Source: Kryptolebias marmoratus (taxonomy: Eukaryota; Chordata; Actinopteri; Cyprinodontiformes; Rivulidae). Taken from it: a stretch of 64,000 nt of DNA. The notes under the pieces were generated by a model. The model saw only the letters and a program-made list of their open reading frames with translations. It was not told the origin of the DNA and made no database searches. The number at the start of each line of letters is the position of its first letter. Position 1 is the stretch's first letter. The position numbers and the translations under genes are program-made. The stretch is taken from positions 8,921,059 to 8,985,058 of the forward strand of contig NC_051450.1 of the NCBI RefSeq assembly GCF_001649575.2, in the 5' to 3' direction. Shown piece after piece: positions 47,105 through 57,881 of the stretch.

Positions 47105-49830
47105 AACCCTGGGTCCCTCAGTTATCTAGCAGGATAAGCTAGAAAAATGGGATTCTACCTTGTTCTCCAAATAATAAAAGATTTTATGGATACTTGACCT
47201 TCTCCGTTTAAAAAAGCCAAAACAAAACAAAACAAAAATTACAAATTTTAACACAAACACAACAAAAGCTGAGCTGTGGAAAACCTACGATAGGTGACAT
47301 GCTGCATAAACTCCAAGGTAATTAATTTCCCTTCATGTTGCTTGTAAGACTTAATATTCAAAGACACCTGGTGGCTGAAAAACATGATTACATGATACAT
47401 GTTTCTCTAAGAGAAGCATGATTTATCCTATGAATGCGTTTTAACTACCGTACACGTCTCGTTTTTTTTTTTCTTTTTCCCGTTAACTTGGCTGGTTTTA
47501 GTTCATACCGTACTTCCCAGTTATGAGCGAACACAAACATCTTGTTAGCCGGACAGCATCTTCAGCACCTGTCTTTCTGTCAGGTGCTGACTGGAACACA
47601 TCCTCCTCTAGCTTCAGCAACACACGATGGAGCTGCCTGAGCTCCCTGCTGTAACCCCCCCACCCCCCAACTTCCCTCTGAGAGTAAACTCATTGGGGTT
47701 TGAATAGAGTGATTGCTTTACTACATTTCACTCATAAAGATAAAAATCTGCCCCCTCCCCTGCAGTGTTGACGTGACAGAGCTCTCCTCTGAGCCCCTGA
47801 TGGATGGCTGGCATTATTTTTATCACTGTAACATAATCGGCCTGCGTGGCCTCAGAGCGCATGCCGTGTTGGCTCTGTTAACTAAAAATACAGCCATGTA
47901 ATATTTCATACTGTACACATGAAATTGTAGGTGAAAGATCGTTTACTGGATTAAATATGCATGACTTATTAGAGATCCGCTGCACACAAATCTCAGTCGG
48001 GTTGCAGACAAGCAGGAGCACCTGGTTTGTGTTGCACACTGTCAGTCTGTTATTTCACTCTAATTAAGGGTGTCAATGCATAAGCATTGAGGCACACTTA
48101 TTCGTATTCTGTTCACTATTTTTATTCATTTTTACGCCCCGGAAGCTTTAAAAAAACCGTGCAAATTATACATCAAAGTAGTGTGCTATGACTTTTGGTG
48201 GTGGTATTGTATGATGTGGATTCCCTAAACTTCAGTTACAGCTTAGCTACAAATTTTCTCTTCAAAACTGCAAGTGATGAGCATTTTGACTTGCTTTATC
48301 TCCTAAAGAAAACACTGTATAAACATAAAAATTTACATGTGTAGCCATCGGAGTAGTCTGGTGCTCAGAGTTCAAGGATTTTTAGGATATCTTTTATAGT
48401 TTCTACACAGTGACTGTTTGTTTGAAGCCTACTTGCACCTTGTGTTTCTGCCTGGCTCTCTGAAGAGTACCAGGGAGTGAAAGACACAGGTGTGTGGTTA
48501 CTATGGTAACACTAATGAGCCACTGGTTTTAGCTTAAATATTTCTTTTGGTCTTGGTGTCAGTTACACATCTTATACTGTCTAAACATCAAAATGTTGGT
48601 TTTTTTTTAGATTATTGCAAAGTTGTTGTTGGAATTTTGCTAAATTTCTTCAGAAATATTCTAGTTTATTCTCCCATCACAGGGCTTTTAATGAAGATTA
48701 ATTGTTTCAGAACTTCTTTCAGACTCAAATTTTGTTTTTTTTTGAAACCAAAATGTGTTTTGATTTTCTTATGAGGGTGCATCTTGGTGGAGCTACTCCA
48801 GGTCATAACTCTTAAAATTAGCCTGATTTAAGATTCCTTTCTCTGCCCCTACAGCTTAGAAGGTATAACTAGAGGGCTCCATCAAAATGCTTGCAGGTTG
48901 TTCATGGAGATAAAGCACACACAATTTAAAATCCTTCCCCAAATTAGTGGCAAATGCATAATTCAGTAGGAGGGCGAACATCAGCTGGGTGAAAGCAGGC
49001 ACTAATGAGATGTGGGCAAACTGCATCTGAGGTAACTGCCCTCCTCTGTTGCTTTTTGTTCGTCTTTCCATCTCACTCTTTCTTCTCTGTGTTTAATGTC
49101 TGCCTATCTCCCTTTGGTTTTGTTTGGCTAAATCAACCCCAGCACCCATAAACATGAGTTTGCTGAGCAGAATGGGAAGCTGAACACATGGCGCAGCACA
49201 ACAAAGTCAGACAGTTTTATCAGAAACGGGGCCAAGTGGTTCGCAGCAGACGGTTTGCTTTAATTAAAACGCTGCAACACTGGTTCGTTATTTGACTAAA
49301 GGTGGCCATAAATCATAAGCTGAAGAGAAAAAAAACAAAGTGCATCATCATCTAACCCTCCACGAAACACTGAGATGCTTGTTGTTCATTCAATTAGTCT
49401 CTGAATATGGTTTAAGTGACTTTGACTTATGTTTGAGGGGATGAGACTAAGCAGGTTTTTGTAGTTCTAAAGTCTGGTGAGTACACTCTGTGTCTTTATT
49501 GATTTTGAAGGATTCTGCAAAAGGATTTGGAGAATAAAGTCAAACTGAATCTTTAAAGTTTGAAACAGCTTTACTTTTTTTTCATTTTGTGGCATCACAG
49601 TGGTGTGCTCAGTTGCACTAATTTCAAAGCACTTGACTGCAAATCTAAACATGAAAGTGTCAAAGCCTGGTGGACAAAATGTCTTCTGCTGAAACAGCCT
49701 ATTCTCTTAAAGTTTCATGTGTTCATCCAGAATATGACATCCTGTTTGCAAGGTTAGCGTCTATTCATGCCTGGGAGTGTTAGTGAAGTCAACCACCACG
49801 TTGGATGATATGGCCTCGGGAGTATTTAGA
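47105..49830. other. No gene recognised; candidate non-coding conserved part at 47560-48130
   Basis: No coding signal. The part from about 47560 to 48130 is repeat-free and includes GCATTATTTTTATCACTGTA, TCTAATTAAGGGTGTC and CCGGAAGC-like motifs, with several CpGs. That texture would suit a regulatory element. A short C7/C6 run lies at 47657-47669. Confidence 0.35.
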
Positions 49831-50040
49831 GTTCAAGTTCAATCTAATGGTGATTGACGGGGTTGAGGTCAGGGCTTTGCATATTTAATTTTGTGTGAGG
49901 ACAAGTATAGTACGTCTCAGTAATTGGTGCAGAATTGGTATAGATTCAGACTAGTTGGCACTTCCGAGCCAAATAATGCTGCCATTGGTATTTATGTAGG
50001 ATAAATTCATTCTACAAGTTCGCTCATGTGGACGAACCTG
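49831..50040. repeat. Possible decayed Tc1-type fragment
   Basis: GACGGGGTTGAGGTCAGGGC at about 49857 matches a block I associate with the antisense strand of fish Tc1 elements. No other motif supports it. Confidence 0.25.
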
Positions 50041-50410
50041 CCGGTGTCACATGATTAGGTTTGACTAAGACGGATGTGTGGTGAGGCCTGCAGCAAAGCG
50101 TCCCAAAAAGGATGTTTCTCCTGGGACTGACAAGAACATAGGGCTTTCAGCATTGTATTGAGAGACAAGGTTCATGAAGGCCGAAAGACCTTATATAGCA
50201 AAAGAATGCCTGGAAAACCCTGGGATGAAAGGATGGAAATAACCTAGCAGGTGGGACCAGTGGCATATATAAGACGTTGTGTTCTGAGATCAGGGGATTC
50301 ATCCAAGATTGGGCCATGAATTCCCCACGATCCAGTTGTGACATGGGCTGCAGTTCTGAATAAAATCCTTTGCTATTCAAGTGAAGCAGTGTCAGCAGAG
50401 GATTTATTCC
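50041..50410 (+). mobile_element. LTR-like element with TATA box and polyadenylation signal
   Basis: The sequence has a promoter-like arrangement: TATATAAGACG at about 50265-50275, then about 90 bp later AATAAAATCC (about 50359), followed by a GTGAAGCAGTGTCAGCAGAG segment. U3-R-U5 order and spacing fit a retroviral or gypsy-like LTR. Boundaries are uncertain because no matching ends or target duplication were found. No gag, pol or env frame lies nearby, so it is a solo or truncated LTR. Confidence 0.45.
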
Positions 50411-51594
50411 TTAAGCATTAGCACCTTGAAGACAACCACTAACCATACATGTTTACATGCTGTGATCTCCAGTCAACTCCAAACTCTCTAAAACATGGGC
50501 CAACTCCACCAGTTGTATTAGAAAGGAACTTCCAAAAAGGCTTACTAAGTGAACGTCCATTCAACTCTCAAGACTGCTACTTTAAGAGGGCAGCAGTCAA
50601 AACGATGTACTTTAACTTAAAACCTCTATAAATGCAACAGGCTTGTTTGGATAACGATTTGAAAAGTTCTGAATGCTGAATTTGGAGTTGGGGACACTTG
50701 TATGGCTCTCATACAAGTGCCATATTTATGTGGCTGCACTCTAAAACTGAGGAGTTTAAATCACTTGACTAGCTATCCTGAAGGTAAGTTGTTGTTTTTT
50801 TGTGTAATCCAGATCTCAACATGACCTTTTCTGCTCCTGTCCACTGACATTTCTTAATCACTTAACACATTGCTGGAAGTTGAAATTGCTTTGCTATTTT
50901 CTCCTGTTGGGGGCATCTGTTACCTAAAGTTTACATCTGCTGATTGTTGGATGAGGTTTAAACAGTCAGAGTATTTCTAAAGGTTTGAAATTTGCATCAC
51001 CTGGCCTTTCCTAAAGACGACTGTGAACGAGATGCAGATACACTCTAATTAGGACTATTTTAAGTTGAGTGAAAGCTGAAATCATTCAGTCAGCATTCAA
51101 ACTTTGTTGCACTTTTTTTTTCTTGGTCTAAAACTTGAGAATTTGTGAGAACTGAAGCTGACATGTCAAGAAACGTGATAGTTTTCGCTTAATTAGCACC
51201 ATGCTGCAAACATGAGAGACAGAGCAGAGCTAGGAACAAATTTTGCAGCACAAATTAAAGTCTAACCATTCTATTTCTCCATTTGATTGTGAACACATTT
51301 GATTTAAGGAGTTCACATTATGCATATCTTTATAACTGCTCGGTGTCAACATGAAAGCCATATTGATATAATGAAACAAAATAAAGTCTGATATAATTAT
51401 GCTTTACGATGCTTGTTGTAGCATTGTTTGTATGGTGCAGGTCAAAATGGTCATTAAATCAAAGTGTGATTTACTAATGCTCTACTACAGGTCAACATTA
51501 ACATTTCTGACCTCACAAACAAACAAAAAAAAGAGGTTAAATCTAACGCCCACAGTGATGAAAGTTCAAAGATTATGTGGGTCTGTGGGTATTT
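50411..51594. other. No gene recognised
   Basis: Unique-looking sequence without a supported feature. Confidence 0.45.
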
Positions 51595-51890
51595 TTGTGA
51601 ATTGTGTTTGCAAAAATATCTCTTGAAACATCAGATGGATTATAATAAAAACTTTCAGAAAGTAATCACCGGACATACATCTACAACTTATTAACTTTTG
51701 AAGTTAACATAATTCAAGATGGTAGTTGACTTTAGTACAAAATTGTCTATAGCTCAAGCAATATTGTGCTGCGGTCTCAAAACTTTTTCAGAGCGCTAAT
51801 AGATTACACAAGATGTTTGTTTGAAACTTTGGTATGCGAGGTAGCAGGCGATACTCACATCTTCAGGAAATGGTGATTTAATTTATAGGC
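51595..51890 (-). repeat. Dispersed repeat R1, copy 6 (single unit, diverged)
   Basis: Contains GCAAAAATATCTCTTGAAAC, CTACAACTTATTAACTTTTG, AATTCAAGATGGTAG (about 51712) and the terminal block GGTATGCGAGGTAGCAGGCG. The middle between the motif and the end is shortened. Confidence 0.7.
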
Positions 51891-52329
51891 GCACTGATCA
51901 TTTCCTGGAATCTGGCTTGGTTCCATCACAGACCATTAGAATATTATATTACTTCAATAGTTGTACCAGTCATTTTATCAGTTGTGATAACCTTGCTCTG
52001 ATTTCACAATCTGGAAAAAAAACATAAAATCTAACCCAGAATGATATTCACATGTTGCAGATGGACAAGCCATAAACATGCTAAAATTTGAGGTAAATTT
52101 TTAACCACTTCATTCAGTGATAATACCTAAAAGTGTTATCCCTTATTTGTCATACATTTTTTTTATTCATAAAGAGGTGCACAACCTTACATATTAAGTT
52201 TTTATGCTATAATGAAACATCTGTGTGGGGTGGTCATTGTTGCCATGTTTCCTTAAGTCAGCAATTTTATCAAATTATAGTATTTTTGTTGACAAAAAAG
52301 GTTCAAACAATGTTATTTATACCCAAATA
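51891..52329. other. No gene recognised
   Basis: AT-rich spacer with no supported feature. Confidence 0.45.
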
Positions 52330-52905
52330 CCTGCCAATATCTCCATCCATCCTGTTATTTATGTGAATCCAAGTCACAAGGGCAGCAGCCTGAACAAAAT
52401 TCAGACCACAGACCCTACCAAGTTACATTCTCCTGCTCTCCAATGGAGGCACCAAGGTGTTCTCTGGCCAGTTGTGAGATATAATCTTTTCAGTGAATCC
52501 AAGAGTCTCCTTCCAGTTGGACATGTCTGAAACACCTCTCTAAGAAGGCGATGGTCAAACCACCCTAACTGGTTCCTTCAGCGTGGAGGACCAGGGACTC
52601 AACTCTAAGTTCTTCCCAAATAGTCAAGATCAATCAAGATGAATCACCAACTTATAGTGGTAGAGGGGTTTGGATGTCTCAAGGACACCAGAAGCTTTGT
52701 TGTCCAGTGCAGGACGACCCAGGTAGAGTCTTCCATGCCAAATTGGTTCTGGGTGAGGGGCCAGATTAAGTGTGATTCAAAAAAACTTAATAGTGACTAC
52801 AAGATAAAGGGATCAAGGTCATTTGCCTGGACTAGGGGTACCAGATTATTGGCACTATGAGGAGCCAATGAATGGTGGATTGGGAGATAGTCTGTCCCAA
52901 ACATT
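52330..52905 (+). repeat. Decayed non-LTR retroelement-like repeat
   Basis: Blocks I recognise from a widespread fish repeat occur in order: GACATGTCTGAAACACCTCT, then AAGGCGATGG, CAGCGTGGAGGACCAGGGAC and CCAACTTATAGTGGTAGAGG. TTCTGGGTGAGGGGCCAGAT and a CCTGGACTAGGGGTACCAG end follow. In less decayed genomic copies these are leader and flank parts of a non-LTR retrotransposon. No coding frame survives, and the family name is uncertain. Confidence 0.45.
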
Positions 52906-53395
52906 GATTTATCAGAATCTACTCATAATTAGCAGTATAAACTTCCATCAAAATGATTTTATGTGGTTTGTTTTAGTGTGCTGCTATAGGGTAAAGGTGT
53001 TCTGGTTGGTTCAACACATCATGTGCAAAACTCCGGACTAAAAATAGAGAATGTCTTCCTTCACACATTTTCCCTCCTGCTGGTGTTGCACAACACCAGT
53101 CCATCCTCTGCTCAGCAACTCAGTCATGTCAGGCATAAAAGTGTAGACATGTTTTTTGTTTTGACTGAATAATGGCACAATTGAAAGTAAATTTGGAGCT
53201 GCAAGGCTGAAAAAAATAAGTCAAAAACTTTACAATCAACTGTTACCTGTACTATTTTTTGCTTTCTGAAAAAATCCCATTAATAGATGCACAGCAAGCC
53301 CAAAGATCTCTGTTTCGACACCTCTCAGGCATGTTTTAAAGAAAGCTGCAAAAAATTCAAAGAGCAGTCAAATATTGATCAACAAATTAGAAGAG
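52906..53395. other. No gene recognised
   Basis: No supported feature. Confidence 0.45.
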
Positions 53396-53572
53396 CATTT
53401 TTGCTAACTCACACCTAGTGAAATTTTATAGTCGCCAATCCATCTAACATGCACGTTTTTACACTGTGGGAGGAAACTGGAGTACCCGGAGAAAACCCAC
53501 GCATGCAAGAGGCAAACCTGCAACCTTCTTGCTGCGAGGCAACAATACTGCCCAACTGCTCCCCATGCAGCT
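53396..53572 (-). repeat. Teleost SINE-like repeat (type A), truncated
   Basis: On the minus strand: CATGGGGAGCAGTTGGGCAG head, GCAGCAAGAAGGTTGCAGGT, GCATGCGTGGGTTTTCTCCG, GGTACTCCAGTTTCCTCCCA and then a short GTAAAAACGTGCATGTTAGA. It ends in ACTAGGTGTGAGTTAG; the rest of the element and its tail are missing. Frames at 53415-53688 are by-products. Confidence 0.75.
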
Positions 53573-54728
53573 CATTGCCAGCATTAGAAGGAGGGGAAAA
53601 AAAGTGGGCGAACCTTCTGGGCTGCATTGATGTTGGCTCCTCAATCTCAAGATACCATTATTGGGTGTATTCTGTAAATGAATTCTGAACAGAAAGTGGC
53701 TTTAAAGGTTTATTTCAAAATGATACATGCATTTAAAAGATAACTAACTCACAAGTGTGCTCTAACAGTGTATCGCAAACTGAACAATGAATTGTATAAG
53801 CTGCTCACAATGCTGGCATTGAAAGACCAATAAACTGCCAAGACGAACCTGTCTGAATACAAACAAAATGTTAACCTGAATTCTTGTTATCCTTTGGGTC
53901 CACCCAGGCATTTTAATACCATCAGGTTTGGTAAAGTTTCCCAGCATTGAAACAGTTACATAAAAAAATGAGGAAACTCAACTTTTAGCAATTTTTAAAA
54001 TGTTTGTTGTGCACATATTCTTTGGTCGGTCGCATGGATCTCAGCCAAGACCAGAATTCCCTAATTTAATCTGATATTTAATTATTCTTCTTCCAGTGGA
54101 AGATGGGATCCATATTAGATATTTTGCATCTTGGAAAAGGAAACACATAAAGTGCTCTCAGTAATAGGTACAAACAGTTATAAATTTACACAGTAAAAGA
54201 CTTTATGGCTGATGCAAAGATGTAATAATTGTCCTGTAACTGTTGAATAAAGGAAACAGTGACTTCATTTTTTCATCTCCTTTTCTTTTGTCAAGCAACG
54301 CTATGGCCATGAAACAAAATGACCTCAGCATGGCAGTAAAAAAAAAAAAAACAAATAAAAAAAAAAAAAAAACCAAACAAAAATCTGAGCTTTTAGCTGG
54401 TTGTTGACATCCACTTCACCTTTTCCCATCCCCTCTTGGACAACAAGCTCGTTGACTGTCCACACTTCAGCCAGAGGTACACGGTCTTTCAGCTCTGTAG
54501 GATGTGTTGACACATTGTTCAGTGCTCTTTCAGAGTAAAACCACAGGAACTGAACTTAGAAAGAGCCACTTCAGGGTATGGAGTTGTTGAACATTTAATT
54601 AGAATCACTATCAACTATCAATCATTATTTCAGTCAAACAGGTAAAGGATGCAACACAACTAGGGGTGTTTTTAGCTTCAGTGTGCTTATACTTATTCAT
54701 GCTCTGAGAAGCCATTTAAATGTGTTTT
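53573..54728. other. No gene recognised; A-rich tract at 54338-54374
   Basis: Unique-looking sequence. An A13 run at 54338-54350 and an A15 run at 54358-54372, separated by CAAATA, form the low-complexity part. Confidence 0.45.
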
Positions 54729-55234
54729 TGTCAGGATTTGGGAGTTATTGTTATTTTTCATGTTTAAGTTTGGGTTTATTATTTCTTGTATTTTGTCATT
54801 TAGTTGTCTTTATGCTTGGCCTCGTCTTCGTTCAGTTTTTGTTCCTTGTCTTTGCATTCCTGTCTCAGTTTATCTCTCGTTTTCCTGCCACGCCCATCTT
54901 CACCTGATCCAAGTTGTAATCAGTCACCTATGCCCACTTCACCTAATTACCCTCTGTCTTTAAAACCTGGTCATGTCCTCTTCTTATTCGCTGGTCTGTT
55001 GCTGCTTATATATGCTGTCTGGGTCCTACCATTGCTTGGCTTGCCTTGTCTTGTCATTTATGCCATGTTTGGATTTTTGTAATTGTTTGGTTTTGCTGCC
55101 TTGTCAGACTTTTGTTTTTGTTCTTATAGTTCTTTGTTTATTTTGAAATAAATTATTTTATTTTCCTTGGAACCACAATGAGTCTGAGCACTGGGTTTGG
55201 GTTCGCTGCTCTCTCCTCCCAACCTGACAGTTTT
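54724..55234 (+). mobile_element. Solo LTR, 501 bp, with perfect 5-bp target duplication
   Basis: The LTR spans 54729-55229. It begins TGTCAGG and ends CCTGACA, a perfect 7-bp inverted end pair with the TG...CA termini of LTR retroelements. GTTTT flanks both sides (54724-54728 and 55230-55234), the 5-bp duplication made by retroviral-type integrases. It has a polyadenylation signal AATAAA at about 55147 and several CT-rich blocks. No internal region (gag, pol) remains, so recombination between two LTRs probably removed it. A related fragment is at 32967-33402. Reading frames inside are by-products. Confidence 0.9.
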
Positions 55235-56289
55235 TCATTCACACAAACCCTCATGCAGCTCTTTACGTATATATTTGAATTTTAAATGTGTACTGTCTAC
55301 TTCTTGCTCTACAATCACACACTAGTGACTTGATCAAGGGAATTGTGGAGGTTTTAAATATTTATTTTTTGTACTTTAATTTGCTGCATACTTGACTCAT
55401 TTAAAAAAAAAAGAACAACAACTGGATGTTCAAGTTGGAATGTGCACCATTGGAGGTTAGCAATCACCACAGGGACCAATATTAACTATTAACTTTAGCA
55501 ACTTTTGCAGAAATAATCCCCTGAAGGGATCATATGGGTATGCAAAGCACATGGAGGTTTGGAGCTAAACTAAGTACATTTACTCAAGTCTCTATACTCA
55601 GATAAATATTTAAATACTTCTACTTGTTTTCCACAGTTTCTGTATTCAGCAATTTCAGGTTCTCATTCCTACGCTTAAACCACAGTTTAATGCACATCCC
55701 CCTTTTTGCAAGAAGAAATGGAGTCAGCAAATCTGCACGTGAACCGCTGAAAGACATTTAACAAATTCTAAAAGAGACGGCAAATGCAAAGCTGTGCTGT
55801 TTTTGGTACAGGATGTAGTCCCGAATCAAAACCCTTCACTGTACCAGGAAAACATGCCTGTGATTAATAAGCAACTCGTACTGAAAGACTTGACATTTGC
55901 TTTAAATTTCTGTTCCAGTATTAAAAAAAAAAAGACAACTGAAGTCTAAACAAAGTAGCACATAATTACTAGATCAGATGTGATGTTCTGTCAGGTGAAA
56001 TAAAAAGCGCAGCGTAGTTGTCTGCAGATGATCTTCAGCCATGTTGAAGCTCAGAATATTTTTGATATTTCCACCTCTGCTCCTCTTCTGCTCCTCTTTT
56101 CTGTCCACTCAAATACTAAAGTAACCCCAGGTTTTGTGGTATTCATTGGCTGTGGATGTTTTTGAGCTTAATGGTACATTTTTGTAACCTTTTTATATAA
56201 TAAGCGCCAAAAATTCAACTTCCAAGAATATGTTTTGTGAATTTCATAAAATTGCTACTAGTTAATTAAAGTTTATTTTATTTTGAAAA
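55235..56289. other. No gene recognised
   Basis: AT-rich spacer with no supported feature. Confidence 0.45.
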
Positions 56290-57395
56290 AAATATTTCTT
56301 TTACAGATGCTGATCTAGATTTTGGTGTGGTAGTTGCTGGAAGTCATCTCCAACACATACTTTGAGCATACTTGAAAGAAATTGCACAAGATAATTATTT
56401 AAAACATTGCCATTAACTATTGGAGTCAAACCTTTCCATCTGTTAGCAAAATATTTCATCAACGAATGGGCAGATATTCGTAGAACTTTAGATGTACATC
56501 TGCAACTGATTACCTTTTTGTAAATCAATCATTCAAGATGGCTGCCAGAAATAATTTACATTAGTCAACAAAAAATGACCTTAACCTATGCTATGTTCAC
56601 ACTGCAAGTCTCAGTGCTTAATTCAAATTTTTTGCTCAAATCCTTTTTTTTTCATGGTTGTTCATGTTACATTTTAAATGCAACCTCCATCAGACTCCAG
56701 TGTGAACAGTCTCCAGTTCCTGAAATAACTTGCATGTGCAGAAGAAGATATGACGTCACACTCCACAGGCTGAATTTACAGAAGTAAATACGGACGCTGC
56801 GAGTGTTAGCATGTGTGTATTAATTCTGAAGTTGCTGTCCAATGGGAGCCAACTGTACATCCATTTGGTCGTTTCAGGAACTGGAGACTGTTCACACTGG
56901 AGTCTGATGAAGGTCGCAGTTTTACTATTTGGTAAAATATAAAGGAAGATTGAGAAGAAAAAGAGTGTAAATGTTAATGATGACATTTTTCTTTGGTGCT
57001 GTGGCTGTGTGTGGATACAGAGTCTGAGCCAAGAGTGGTGGGACTTTAACATGAGGGACCTCTGTCCTTTCATCCGATGAAAAAGTCGAAATGTGACATG
57101 AACGTTTGCACTGAGGTTGCTTTAAAAAAAACATCAGATATGTATCCAATTCAGTACTGTATATGGAAAAGACCTGGGTCAGATATAAAAAAAAAATGAT
57201 ATGTCACATAGGGACAAAAAAATAAGAATTGGGTCGCATTTGCCTTTAGTGTGAACATAGCTCTAGTCAGTTTTACAGATATCCTAGTTCCTACTCTGAA
57301 TGCTGACAGAGCATTTAAAACTTTTGTTTAACAAAACAAGTAAAGCAAGGTGATGGGCAATAGTTATTCCTTCAGTGAATGCTTTTTTTTTTACG
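56290..57395 (-). repeat. Dispersed repeat R1, copy 7, split by an inverted-repeat element
   Basis: The left part (56290-56589) has TTTTGGTGTGGTAGTTGCTG, CTGTTAGCAAAATATTTCAT, CTGCAACTGATTAC and ATTCAAGATGGCTGCC (56531-56546), up to AAAAAATGACCTTAAC. The right part (57262-57395) continues with AGTCAGTTTTACAGATATCC, then the GGCAATAGTTATTCCTTCAG end. In the unbroken copies the two flanks are adjacent, which dates the insertion after R1. Confidence 0.85.
56590..57261. mobile_element. Inverted-repeat MITE or non-autonomous DNA transposon, 672 bp
   Basis: The ends GCTATGTTCACACT (56590-56603) and AGTGTGAACATAGC (57248-57261) are perfect 14-bp inverted repeats. Inside, a 38-bp perfect inverted repeat starting CATCAGACTCCAGTGTGAAC (56688-56725) pairs with 56872-56909. 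The ACTCCAGTGTGAACA motif in it also resembles the terminal repeat. This fold-back makes two short frames on opposite strands give the same peptide piece (IRLQCEQSPVPE), an artefact. No clear target duplication is seen, so the superfamily is unassigned. It lies inside an R1 copy. Confidence 0.8.
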
Positions 57396-57471
57396 AACTC
57401 TTTTGTCTTTTTTAGATGCTAATATATATATATCTGAAATGACTTGTAACACTTGAAGAAAGTGATGCTCT

Positions 57472-57705
57472 CTATAGTTCAGGGGTGTCAGACTCCAGGC
57501 CTTAAGGGCCGCTGTCCTGGGAGTTTTAGGTTTTTCTGCTCCAACACACCTGATTCAAATGGTTTAATCACCTCCTCACCAAATCATCAAGTTCTCCAGA
57601 AGCAGAAGTCATTCATTTAAAGCACGTGTTGTAAAGCAAGGAGACATCTAAAACATGCAGGAGAGCGGCCCCCGAGGAATGGAGTTTGACACGTGTGTAC
57701 TAGTT
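57472..57705. mobile_element. hAT-type MITE, 218 bp, diverged
   Basis: The element spans 57480-57697. It starts CAGGGGTGTCAGACTCCAGG and ends with the inverted match CCTCGGGG-like CCCCCGAGGAATGGAGTTTG then ACACGTGTG. Flanks CTATAGTT (57472-57479) and TACTAGTT (57698-57705) agree at five of eight bases and hold the TAG core of hAT targets. The interior TCCAACACACCTGATTCAAA and GACATCTAAAACATGCAGGA link it to the 44808-44988 element and other fish hAT MITEs. Confidence 0.7.
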
Positions 57706-57848
57706 GAATTGCCGCTTTAAAATTTGGCCAGTAATAAACCTTTATCACAATTTTTTACAGGAAATTGACCATGACAACTGGTGAAGCACAATGGGACTGC
57801 TTCCATCCATCAACCCATTTGGAATATAAATGTATAATTTGCAAAATC

Positions 57849-57876
<28 letters not shown>
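57849..57876 (+). repeat. T28 homopolymer
   Basis: Uninterrupted T-run; no adjoining retroelement body is recognisable on the minus strand. Confidence 0.9.

Positions 57877-57881
<5 letters not shown>

Noticed and set aside
54683..55082. Three overlapping hydrophobic frames
   Set aside because: They lie in the solo LTR and are caused by its CT-rich composition.
56575..57073. Two opposite-strand frames giving the same peptide segment
   Set aside because: This results from the inverted repeats of the fold-back element, not from related genes.
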